A stretch of 64,000 bases of DNA from Angiostrongylus vasorum (Eukaryota > Nematoda > Chromadorea > Rhabditida > Metastrongylidae). The notes beneath the pieces are model-generated. The model made no database searches. It was given only the letters and a program-made list of their open reading frames with translations, and was not told the DNA's origin. Positions 36,752 through 47,200 of the stretch are shown here, piece after piece. Within the stretch, counting starts at the first letter, position 1. Each line of letters begins with the position of its first letter. Both the position numbers and the translations under genes were made by a program. The stretch covers positions 5,688,072 to 5,752,071 of the forward strand of contig JADANN010000468.1 in the NCBI GenBank assembly GCA_018806985.1. Reading direction: 5' to 3'.

Positions 36752-37035
36752 AATGGGGTTCGTGTAGCCCAGTTGTTAGAGAGCGCCCTGCAATAAACAT
36801 GGGATCAATCCCACGCCCATGGCTCATCGAGCCTTCCACGCCCCTAGAGGTTGGCAAACTGGCACCGGACTTTTTGGGAGGATGGCAGCACTGGGTCGAT
36901 ACATCGGTAGGCCACAGCGAATCATTATAAAGGCGAGATATGCATTCAATCGTCTCTGACGGTGCTATGAATGGAGTCGAATGCACGACGCATCCCTCAG
37001 GGATTGATCAACGCCGTGTGCTTTATCTTTTTTTT
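36752..37035 (+). repeat. SINE family I, full length
   Basis: TTCGTGTAGCCCAGTTGTTA (A box) and CATGGGATCAATCCCACGCC (B box), then TCGATACATCGGTAGGCCAC, ATATGCATTCAATCGTCTCT, GACGCATCCCTCAGGGATTG and ATCAACGCCGTGTGCTTTAT. Lies about 110 bp upstream of the OCIA-domain gene start. Confidence 0.85.
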
Positions 37036-37160
37036 TACAATAATATAATTCATATACGTGTTTCTGTCGTGTTATTCAGAAAAAGTATCATATTTCCACA
37101 TGCTTCAACAATCTTCAAACAACAACAATTCTTCACGTTTCAGGTCAGTAGAAGTGAGAC

Positions 37161-39549
37161 ATGTCTTTCAACGACAGAAACGTGGAGAAAACGCAGCTGA
37201 ATGCCGAGCAGCTACAGATGTTGCTGAACAAAATGTCCAGTGATGAACGAGATGAGTTGGCCAGGGCGTTGAAATCTTGTACCAGTGAGGTACTGTGTGA
37301 TTTATTCCTAGTTGTTTACTAGTTGCATTACTCCTACTCTATTTTTCTACTTCCACAGTTAAGGCTATCTATCTGACGTAAAGTAATGGTACATGATCTA
37401 GTCATGTACAAAAGTGGATCAGTTACATTCTCAAATCCTCTTACGTTCTCAAATCCTCTTTTTTTCTAACGATGTAGGTTAAATTTTCAACGGTTTCGCA
37501 TAATTTATACCTTATATCTTTTTTTATAATGAGCTGTTACTTTCGAGTGCCTTCGAACGCCTTGAGCTGCGAGGAGTTGAATCTCTCCAACATTGCACAT
37601 CGTGGAAATCGTAGTTGTAATATCCTCCCAATGGTCTACCGCCTTATCGTGGTTGTGAGGTGTTTCTGGGTGTCGGGCTGCGATCTACAGCGGGTGATTC
37701 ATCCACCCGGCAGTCTCCCAAGCTGAGAAAGCGTCCGGCGTTTCCATCAGGATACCTAGCTAAGAGTAAGGGAATACCAGGATCCACCACTGTCCTACTA
37801 TCAAACTAATCGCATGGTGGCAAATCTCTCTCAGATCCAGATCCAGGATCTTAGGGCCGCGACTGCCTGTGGTGATGACGACCTGGGGCTAGACTGACCT
37901 CGAGACTCCAGAGAGCCACAGTGGCTAAACCAAGAAAACTCAAAAGAAGTGGAGATTATGCAGGAACCCGCACAACCAGTGAAGATGCGCGGTTCAAGTT
38001 TCCAAGTAAGTAATTTGTAATATACTTATAATGCAAGTTCGAAGTCCAAGAATGTTTAGTGGCAATCCAATCTTTCCCTCCTGTTTTTAAATGTTAAGTT
38101 CTGAGATTCCGATTAGTGGTACACTTTAGACGCAAGTGTTTAACAACAGATAATCTTCTGTCAACTATTCGCCAGTTTACTGGAGTTTCCAAGACCGCAT
38201 GTTCATTCGACAATTTGAGGAAACTACTGCGTCGCTCAATGCCTTTTTATGACCTTTTATGTGATAAATTGTAACCGATGGCAAGTGTTCTCAGTTACAT
38301 GTGACCGTAGTCACAAGAGTCCCGCTTGCAGTTCCTTTGATGGTGCCCACTTTTCATGCGCTTTATTTTTGTTCATTCACTCTTTAGACCTATCTCTCTG
38401 GGCTTGTTCAAAGATCGACGCTCTATCCTTTTTCTTTGCTCACGATCATCCATTTGGTTTGTTACCTCATAGTTGCCGTAAGTATTCCTGGATGTCCGAC
38501 GGCAGTTTTCAACGAGGGAGGAATTCATTCCCAAAGCTCTTCACGATCAGCTAAAGAATCCCACATTTTCACGCTGAAGAGTGTAAATAAAGCGTATCGT
38601 GTAAAAGGCATGCTGCTTTGTTCCGATTGAACAAGGAGAACTCCGCGAACTCCTCAAAGTCACAAAAATGACGAATGACTGCTTTAAAGCTGCTTTTTTC
38701 GAGCCACTTGTAGATTAACGGGATTTGTGCTGTAGATGGTCATTTAGACAGTGCTTCTGATATCTAAATCAGTCAGATCTTCGTAAATACTCTGTTATCT
38801 TTTCATAGTCGTACATTCCTCAAATTTCATCCAAGATCCTAACTTAGATTTCAGGTTACAATGACTCGAGGGATTCCTATCACAGTGGCTGTGCTGGGTT
38901 CGTTGTACTTTGCACGTACACGTCTTCCTCCCCAATACCATTTCGGTCCGAAAGGATGGCCATTCTATGCTATCATGGGGATTGCTTCTCTAACTGGCGT
39001 CAATGTACTATCAATGGGGATGTGTCGTGATCGTGTTCAGCCGTTTCTAGGGCAGATGTGGCAAAAGGTGTTTTATCTCCTCACTTTTAGAAGTCTGAAA
39101 TAGCTCTGTTTATCCTAGGTAATCTTTTTATTGTTTAGTTTTCTTTTCAATTGTTCCAGTATGGCATTAGTCATTCTGCCACTAAATACGATGAGATACG
39201 TCGGCGCAACAGACAAGAGTACGGATTTCAACCAGACGATGTTTCCACCACAAGCACCGCCGCTCAACAACAAGGCCTCAGCTATTCGCATATACCAAAT
39301 GAGCGCCCTATCATGGATCCGTATGGACTTGGGACCGCGACAGTGCCTTCTTTAACTGATGGAATGACAAGCGATATAGGAAAGTACGATCGAACTTTCG
39401 ACTTCACCGTTGAAAGTGGTGCATCAGATATTAGACCCCGAACAGTTCCGGTTCCTTACGTTTCCATGTACGGCGGTGATACCCCAGCATACATGTCTGG
39501 CACTCCTACTAGTCCAATATCACAACCCTCATCTGAATTCACACGGTAG
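37161..39549 (+). CDS. OCIA domain-containing protein, 3 exons, 243 aa
   Basis: OCIA-domain proteins (OCIAD1/2 in vertebrates) are small membrane proteins of endosomes and mitochondria. Exons: 37161-37289, 38855-39067, 39160-39549; lengths 129, 213 and 390 keep phase 0. Residues about 44-114 are the OCIA core: GIPITVAVLGSLYFARTRL (hydrophobic), then YHFGPKGWPFYAIMGIASLT (second hydrophobic stretch) and a CRDR turn. Exon 3 opens YGISHSATKYDEIRRRNRQE, the conserved OCIA tail motif, then a polar Ser/Thr/Pro-rich C-terminus. A TTTCAG at 37143 lies 18 nt before the ATG and may be a spliced-leader acceptor. AATAAA at 39729 is the likely poly(A) signal. Repeat R4 sits in intron 1. Confidence 0.85.
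37605..38020 (-). repeat. Interspersed repeat R4, copy 3, in intron 1 of the OCIA-domain gene
   Basis: Minus-strand reading matches copies at 14.9 and 22.2 kb: CGCATCTTCACTGGTTGTGC, GATTTGCCACCATGCGATTA, GGTGGATCCTGGTATTCCC, CTTTCTCAGCTTGGGAGACT and ATCGCAGCCCGACACC. Confidence 0.75.
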
Positions 39550-39728
39550 CTGGATCAGTAGCGTTGAACGTTAAGCTATAGAGGATTAGTATAGTTATGT
39601 TACCCGATTGCTAAATTCTTGTGCCTTTTTTGTCCACAAATTTAGTGAAAAATTTAAAACGTCAGTGGTTATGGCTTTGTTTTGCCACATATACATATTT
39701 TCCGAACTAGAGATAGTTTTTCGCCGAC

Positions 39729-39734
39729 AATAAA
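39729..39734 (+). promoter_or_regulatory. Poly(A) signal of the OCIA-domain gene
   Basis: AATAAA, 180 nt after the stop codon. Confidence 0.6.
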
Positions 39735-39749
39735 GCCTCATTGAATTCT

Positions 39750-40869
39750 TCTGAAAAGTAAAGGGATGAGACGGGGACTTTATAGAGCTCGTTAGCCACC
39801 GCAAGTTGTCTTATGGTTGCTGAGTTATCATAACGTGTTTTATAATTGTAATGGCAACATATACGAAGATACACACTTGACCGAGTAGTCGTATGGTGTA
39901 CAAAAGTTTCAGAAAAAGTCGTATTTTACGGTAAAGGACGAGAATGGTATTCCCGATGCAGATTAACGTGAAGAGTTCAGACTGCCTTTCGTATTCCGTT
40001 GAGCATTGCATTATTGGTGAACCAAGGTCATCATACAATATTTATTCTACAATGATTGGTATTTTGGCGAATTCCACCTTCTTTAGTACTTGGAAGGGAA
40101 GTACTAGTATGCACTCTGCTCTTCTGTCTATTTAAATAACTCTAAAATAAAGGTCCGTGTTTTAAAAGTCGGCCACCTTATCAAAACTTTTGGGAAAATG
40201 CAGCGTTTCAGGAGGCTTCTTTAGGAAATTTGAAGAACTGTCTCGAGTTCACATTGAATAATCATTCAATTTTGTCAGGTCAGAAAACTCTGTTTATGGT
40301 TTTTCAAGGAGTTCTTAGACGAATTGTTGTGAAAGGCCTGTACTGCCATTTGTGGGCAGACAAGTCTACTGGTGAAAATGGTTGACTTGACATACAATCA
40401 GAATGTAGTAAAGTCACTGTCTCTCCCTCTTCCTGAGTATGTTTTAAGGGGGAAAATACGATGTGTTAACAAAGAACCTACTTGGAAAACAGCAATTCAT
40501 CTTATCCTCCTCGCTATGGTTATTAATATATGCAGTGGATTGTTGATAGCTATCTTGAAGTGATTGGATACCAACAGGCTGTGATAAAGGAAATGCGAGG
40601 TGTTTCATCATAGTAACCGTAGTGTATCCAACTTTATTGTTTTCAGATTAAGTACTATAGGACGAAACAACTGTAACTAGCTTTACACGAAAATATGATG
40701 TATTGTACTCTTTGTTGCCAATCTGTATAATATGTATAAAATGTATACTGTATAAATAATAGTCTGTACAAGACAAGATCCAATGTTAAATTAACAATAT
40801 AATGATCTAGCAGAAGCTTCATTTTTTTAATATGTGCATTCGGCTGCTGATTGAGGATTTTGCTGTCGT
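39750..40869. other. Intergenic; one small membrane-type ORF
   Basis: Contains the ORF at 40378-40563 and a 63-codon ORF at 39944-40135 followed by AATAAA near 40147. Neither has a recognised homologue. Confidence 0.4.
40378..40563 (+). CDS. Possible small membrane protein, 61 aa
   Basis: Starts at ATG in a GAAAATGG context. Polar first half, then one hydrophobic segment TAIHLILLAMVINICSGLLI near the C-terminus and a final K. No family recognised and no splice partner found. It could be a last exon or chance. Confidence 0.25.
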   Translation: MVDLTYNQNVVKSLSLPLPEYVLRGKIRCVNKEPTWKTAIHLILLAMVINICSGLLIAILK

Positions 40870-41090
40870 CATAGATGTCGTTGAATGTTGGTCGAGTCTA
40901 ACCCAGTGTACTCGTTAGACATCCCTGGCTAGGGCCTTCCTAGTTGGACTACAGGGAGGAAACTTCTCACAAACAAGTCTGGTACCAACTTCCGATCCTG
41001 AAGCAGAGCTTGGTGAGTCCGGGGCAGGGTAGAACCAGCACCATGCTCGCGATGATCAGTATCGCTACCACTGTGTTACCCCCCTTTCCC
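40870..41090 (-). repeat. SINE family I, minus orientation, diverged
   Basis: TTGAATGTTGGTCGAGTCTA, CAAACAAGTCTGGTACCAAC, TTGGTGAGTCCGGGGCAGGG and the reversed head TAGAACCAGCACC...CTACCACTGTGTTACCC. Ends about 150 bp upstream of the SSQ-like gene's TATA box. Confidence 0.6.
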
Positions 41091-41194
41091 TAAGAATACT
41101 ACAAATGCCTTAATTCCGAATCATAATCCTAGTAAGGAATTGTGCACACCACCACAGAAGTGGGTGTGTTCAAGAATGAATACATTAACTATCT

Positions 41195-41240
41195 GCATGA
41201 TAAGCATTATCCAGATGATCAACAAACAGCAGTATAAAAG
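41195..41240 (+). promoter_or_regulatory. Core promoter of the SSQ-like gene: TATA box and GATA-type site
   Basis: TATAAAAG at 41233-41240, 47 nt before the first ATG, leaving a very short 5' UTR. ATGATAAGC at about 41198 is a WGATAR-type site; GATA sites are known in C. elegans sperm-gene promoters. Assignment is by position and consensus only. Confidence 0.5.
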
Positions 41241-41286
41241 CAAAAACTATGGATAGGCTTACACGGTCTTCTAGTTGTGTTTATTC

Positions 41287-44200
41287 ATGGCTTCGGTATA
41301 CTTTGGAGCCACGGGTGCCTCTTCCGGCGTCCAGTCAGCATACTTTGGCGTTGGCGGTGGTGGACCAAAGTCACCAAAACCAGCCGGCGGAGCAGTTGGA
41401 GGAGGCGGAGGCGTCCAATCAGCTTATTACGGAGTCGCAGGCGTACCAGCCGCTGGAGGGCAATCTGTGTATTTCGGGATCAATCCGACAGCAGCTGGAA
41501 CAGCCCCTGTTATAAGTACCGGAGGTGGTGGAGGTCGTAATATCGTTTCGCTTTTTTGCTATATATTTACAATATCTCATGATTTTTTAGCACCACCGGC
41601 AGCTGCTGGTGGCCGCTCAACGATGACTGCTGTTGGTGCTCCAATGGATGCAGGTGTGCTGTAGATGGTGTTTTTTTTCTAATTAGGCATGTTTACATCA
41701 TACACGCATACACAATTCAACACTAATGAAGCACTTAATCACGTGCGATTAGAGTTCGAAAGATGAAAAGCCGAGGTGTTCGAACACCTTGCTAGTATTT
41801 TTCTTGCAGCTGCTGGCGGACGTTCGACAATGACGGCTGTAGGCGTTCCAGTGGATGCAGGTGTGTTGCAGACGAATGTTTTCAACATGAGGACGTAATA
41901 TTTCATATTGATTTTCATTGTTCAGTCACAATGAAACATAAAGCAATGTGCGACTAGTGTTTAAAAAAAAACCAGGATAACGACGTGCAGGGTAACTTGA
42001 CTGGAGCCTTACTTCCACCTTTTTTTTGAAGTCATTTGCAACAAAGGAAAATGTGGCGTATGATTGGGCTTCGAAAGCAAGCTGCGAAAGTGAGACGCAG
42101 GTATAGCTTAGTAGGAAATGTACTTGCAGCTGCTGGAGGGCGATCTACGATGACTGCTATCGGTACACCAATGGATGCAGGTGGGTTGTGGACGAATTTT
42201 TTTGACGTCGCAAGAAAAGAACGAATGAAGTGCGATTAGAGATCAAGAACAAGATGAAAAACTGATATGCAATTATAATTCACACTTCATTTACAGCTGC
42301 TGGAGGACGATCGACAATGACTGCTATCGGTTCTCCAATGGATGCAGGTTTGTTATAGATGATTTTTTTTTGAAAATGAGCATGTTCACATCAAGCTCAC
42401 GTTCACAATTTAGTCGCAAAAAAATACTATGTAATGTGCTACTGGAGTTGAGAAGAAAGCAGAGAAATTGAGGTGCAGCAACACCCACGTGTTTTAGTTG
42501 TAGCTACCGGCGATGTTCGACCATTACTACTGTTCACGCACCAGCAGGTGAAAAGTGGTAAAAGTAAGCGGGTTGCTGATTGTGAGGGGACGGAAGCATA
42601 CGGCAAACGTCATACGATGTTAATATCCGAAGTATATTCAACGCCATCTTCTTGTCTTCTTGAATTATTAAGCTAATACGAAGTTGATAGAAGCTCTACA
42701 GATAATGCTCTCGGCGTTAATCAATCGCTGAGGGATGCGCTATGCATTCGACTTCATTAAGCATCGTTTGAAGATGACTGAATGACTGAATGCATATCTG
42801 GCCTTTACAATGACTCGCGGTGGCCTACCGATGTATCGAACCAGTGCTGCTATTCTCCCAGACAACTCTGGTACCAATTTGGCGACCCCAGAGAGATGGA
42901 AGGCTTAGTGGGACGTGGACACAGGGATCGACTCCACACGTGTGTTGCATGGGGCCTCCGATCATTGCGCCACCTGCGCCCTTACGACGAGGTTCGTATA
43001 AATGTTTATTCGGCTACCGTTTCGACACCTTCGTTTTCATCAAAGCCAATGAACCGAGTCGAGGGTGCACAATCGCTGGTCTTCTCGATGTGGTGTGTTC
43101 GTCGTCGGTTTGAGTCGGATCTTCTTCAGTGGACGCCGCTGGAATGAGACAATCTCACGGGGCAGCGTTCTTTTATACAGTAATGTTGCTGTTGATAACG
43201 ACTATCCGTTGATAATAATTTATTTTCCAACGGATAATCCATCGTGCGGCAGTCGGTATTATGTTAGCTACCACACAGCGAATAGCAAAACAATAATTTT
43301 CAAACCGACCGTTATGTAAGCTCGGTAGTAATAGTCAGTACCTTCTTGGATTGTTGAGCTAGCATGAACTTGATATAGATGTTTATTCGGCTAACGTTTC
43401 AACGTCTTCGTCTTCATCAGAGCCGATGATCCCAGTCGACGGTCGTCAAGAACGGCGAATGAGCAGCATTTTTCCATTCTAGCTGTAGTGAATTGTTAAC
43501 CCACTAATTCACTTTTTACATAGCGAAAAAAGGACATCAAAGATATATCATGGATCTGCCTTCCTTTTACATTGTTCGTCGTTCCTTTTATACCCCGTTT
43601 CAAAAACATCGATTATATCAAGGTATCGATTCTGTACGCTACACACTTATGAATTAACCGAATATAACGGCAGAGAACGATTCAAAATGGGTCACAGGGT
43701 GTCGGAAGCAATATCATATTGCTATCAGATTAATGCGAGATACAGTATCTCGCTAAAGGTAGTAACTTTTTATCAGGCCAATGGACTTCGTGTTGTGGAT
43801 TAACTTTAGATTACTTCAGTTCAATCATTTGTAACCAATGATGTATCGTCCTATATTAATGTGTCCATGAAACGCCAGGGTTTAGAGTGACTAGAGAGTT
43901 CACAATAATGATGAAATGCTCAAGAGTACCGTTCCGTTAACGCAATTACCTACAGGTGGCGGACGTTCGACGATGACTGCTATTGGTTCTCCAGCAGGTG
44001 GTGCAGGTGAAACCGAATACGTACAAAATCTTACGACATTCCTATCAGCTGCAATGCGATATTGATATTTTACCGATACACGATTCCTAATCAACATAAT
44101 GGAGATCTAGATATGAAGAAGAACCCAATTTTATCATATCTGTCGCTTCCGCTAGACTTAACGCGCCCAACATTTCCATAGACTATGAGTGAAACAATAC

Positions 44201-47200
44201 TAAAAGCAATGTGTCTATAGAATTTGGAAGAACGATGAGAAACTAGACGTTGGTTCCTTAAAATTCTGTGTTAAGGTGCTGCTCGTTCAACGATGACTGC
44301 TGTTGGCGCTCCAATGGATGCAGGTGTGTTGTAGGCGAATTTTTTCAAAACGGTTGCAACGAAACAACACAAAGCGCGGTTGGAGTTCGAGAGTAACTTG
44401 GGGAACCGAGATGCCTAAACACCTTGCTAGGAATTTTACTGGCAACTTCTGGCGGTCATTCGACCATGACTACTGTCGGTGCTACAATGGGTGCAGGTGT
44501 GTTGTAAATAAGTCTTTTGAATATGAGCAAGTTTATGTCACGCTCACGTCCAGCTCATTCTCGACGAAGCACACACACTATGTAGTATACGACTAGAGTG
44601 CGAAAGCTGAGGCACCGAGTTACCGGAACACCTTATGTAGAATTTTACTTGCAGCTGCTGGTGGTCGTTCGACCATGACTGCTGTTGGTGCTCCAATGGA
44701 TACAGGTATGTTATGGACGTGTTTTCTAATATAAGCATGTTAAACTCGTACCCACCTTCACATTTCAGTCACATGGAGACAGTAAGTAGTGTGCGACTAG
44801 GATTCTATAGAAAATCAAATTGTTGAGGTGCAGGAAAAACTCAATAGGATTTTTTAATTGCAGCTGTTGGAGGACGATCGACGATGACTGCTGTTGGTGC
44901 TCCAATGGATGCAGGTGTATTGTAAATTTTTGAGATCGGCTGCGGCGAAACAAAATGTTAAATACCACTCGAGTTTGAGAGCAAGCTGAGGAGCAGAGAT
45001 GTAGGAACATTTTACCAAGAATTTGACTTGCAGCTGCTGGAGGACGATCGACGATGACTGCTGTTGGAGCTCCAATGGATGCAGGTGTGTTGTGGAAAAA
45101 TTTTTTGAAGTCAACTGTGACGAAATAACGTTAAATACGCTGCGAGTTCGAGAGTAAGCTGAGGAATTTAAATGCAGGAACAATTAACTAGGCTTTTACT
45201 CTGCAGCTGCTGGAGGACGATCGACAATGACTGCTGTTGGAGCTCCGATGGATGCAGGTGTGTTGTGAAAAGAATTTTTGAGATCAGCTGCGGCGGAACA
45301 AAATGTTAAATACCACTCGAGTTTGAGAGCAAGCTGAGGAACAGAGATGTAGGAACATTTTACCAAGAATTTGACCTGCAGCTGCTGGAGGACGATCGAC
45401 GATGACTGCTGTTGGAGCTCCAATGGATGCAGGTGTGTTGTGGAAAAATTTTGAGATCGGCTGCGGCGGAACAAAATGTTAAATACCACTCGAGTTTGAG
45501 AGCAAGCTGAGGAACAGAGATGTAGGAACATTTTACCAAGAATTTGACTTGCAGCTGCTGGAGGACGATCGACGATGACTGCTGTTGGAGCTCCAATGGA
45601 TGCAGGTGTGTTGTGGAAAGAAATTTTTGAAGTCAACTGTGACGAAATAACGTTAAATACGCTGCGAGTTCGAGAGTAAGCTGAGGAATTTAAATGCAGG
45701 AACAATTAACTAGGCTTTTACTTGCAGCTGCTGGAGGACGATCGACAATGACTGCTGTTGGTGCTCCAATGGATGCAGGTGTATTGTAAAATTTTTGAGA
45801 TCGGCTGCGGCGAAACAAAATGTTAAATACCACTCGAGTTTGAGAGCAAGCTGAGGAGCAGAGATGTAGGAACATTTTACCAAGAATTTGACTTGCAGCT
45901 GCTGGAGGACGATCGACGATGACTGCTGTTGGAGCTCCAATGGATGCAGGTGTGTTGTGGAAAAATTTTTGAAGTCAACTGTGACGAAATAACGTTAAAT
46001 ACGCTGCGAGTTCGAGAGTAAGCTGAGGAATTTAAATGCAGGAACAATTAACTAGGCTTTTACTTGCAGCTGCTGGAGGACGATCGACAATGACTGCTGT
46101 TGGTGCTCCAATGGATGCAGGTGTGTTGTGGGAGAATTTTTGAAGTTAGTTGTGACAGAACATGTAAAATACGACTAGAATTCGAGAGCGAGCTGAGAAA
46201 CTGAACTGTAGAAACGCGTTACTAGGAGTTATACTTACAGCTGCTGGAGGACGATCAACGATGACGGCAATAGGTGCACCTGCAGCTGCAGGTAGAGTAA
46301 AATATCTTTACCCATCTTTTTATTAAAAAAAATGCATTTGCTTATTCCCAAGAGAATAATGACCAGGATTCTCTTTTTACTGAGTTACCGTTATAGGCGG
46401 GCGATCAACAATGACAGCTGTCGGTGCTCCAATGGATGCAGGTGTGTTGTGAGCGAATTTTTTAAACCTGGGCACATACACATCATACTTCTGTTCATAG
46501 CTTAGCTGCAGCGAAACAATGAATAAATGACCACAACAGTTTGAGAGCAACCACAATGGTGCTGAAGTATTTGGAAAACATCGGACCGCAGGTGTCTGCG
46601 GTGGTCGTCGAACTCGCTGTCACGCTTTCCGAGTGCTAACGCGTTCACCACAACACCATGCTGCTCCTTCGTTTCGCCTTTCTTATGCTTCTATTTCTGA
46701 TGGATGATGCTGAGATATTTGCAAAACTCGGGCCCTAAGCCAGGTGGCACTGTCAGGGTACTAGCTCAGAGAAAGGCAAAGCAAGTGCCTCACTGGTGCA
46801 GTGTATAACACGGTTCCCCCGGAAAGGATAGTCGCGAGTTCGAATCTGTATTGGGTTCTGAGTTTTGGAAATTTCTCAACATCATTATGGTTGTATTTCA
46901 CATAAAACCGTGCCATGAAAAAAATGATGAGCAGTATATAAAAGGTCGTATATCGTGAGTCTGAGAGCAATTTGGGAAACCGAAATGTGGAAATACGTTA
47001 CTAGGAATTTTATTTTTCAGCCGCTGGAGGACGATCGACGATGACTGCTATTGGAGCTCCGATGGATGCAGGTGTGTTGTGGGAGGATTTTTGAAGTAAA
47101 CTGGGACGAAATAACATGTTAAATACGATGCGAATTCGAGAGTAAGCTGAGAAATTTAAATGTAGGAACAATTAACTAGGCATTTTACTTGCAGCTGCTG

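Larger units (their letters stand above)
33853..37142. other. Intergenic region between divergent ADAM10-like and OCIA-domain genes
   Basis: Filled with SINE copies (34.07, 35.03, 36.1, 36.75 kb), an AT microsatellite and short open stretches. One 35573-35696 stretch is open after a TCTTTACAG acceptor-like site (GKYTSMYGLRYSLSLQNIEN onward) and ends near a GTTAAT; it could be a stray exon of an unknown gene. No promoter elements were identified. Confidence 0.4.

Noticed and set aside
44544..45940. Many minus-strand ORFs of 60-169 codons with repeats such as LELQQQSSSIVLQQL
   Set aside because: They are exact antisense of the mini-exon array. Splice signals, phase symmetry and the matching first and last exons all point to the plus strand.
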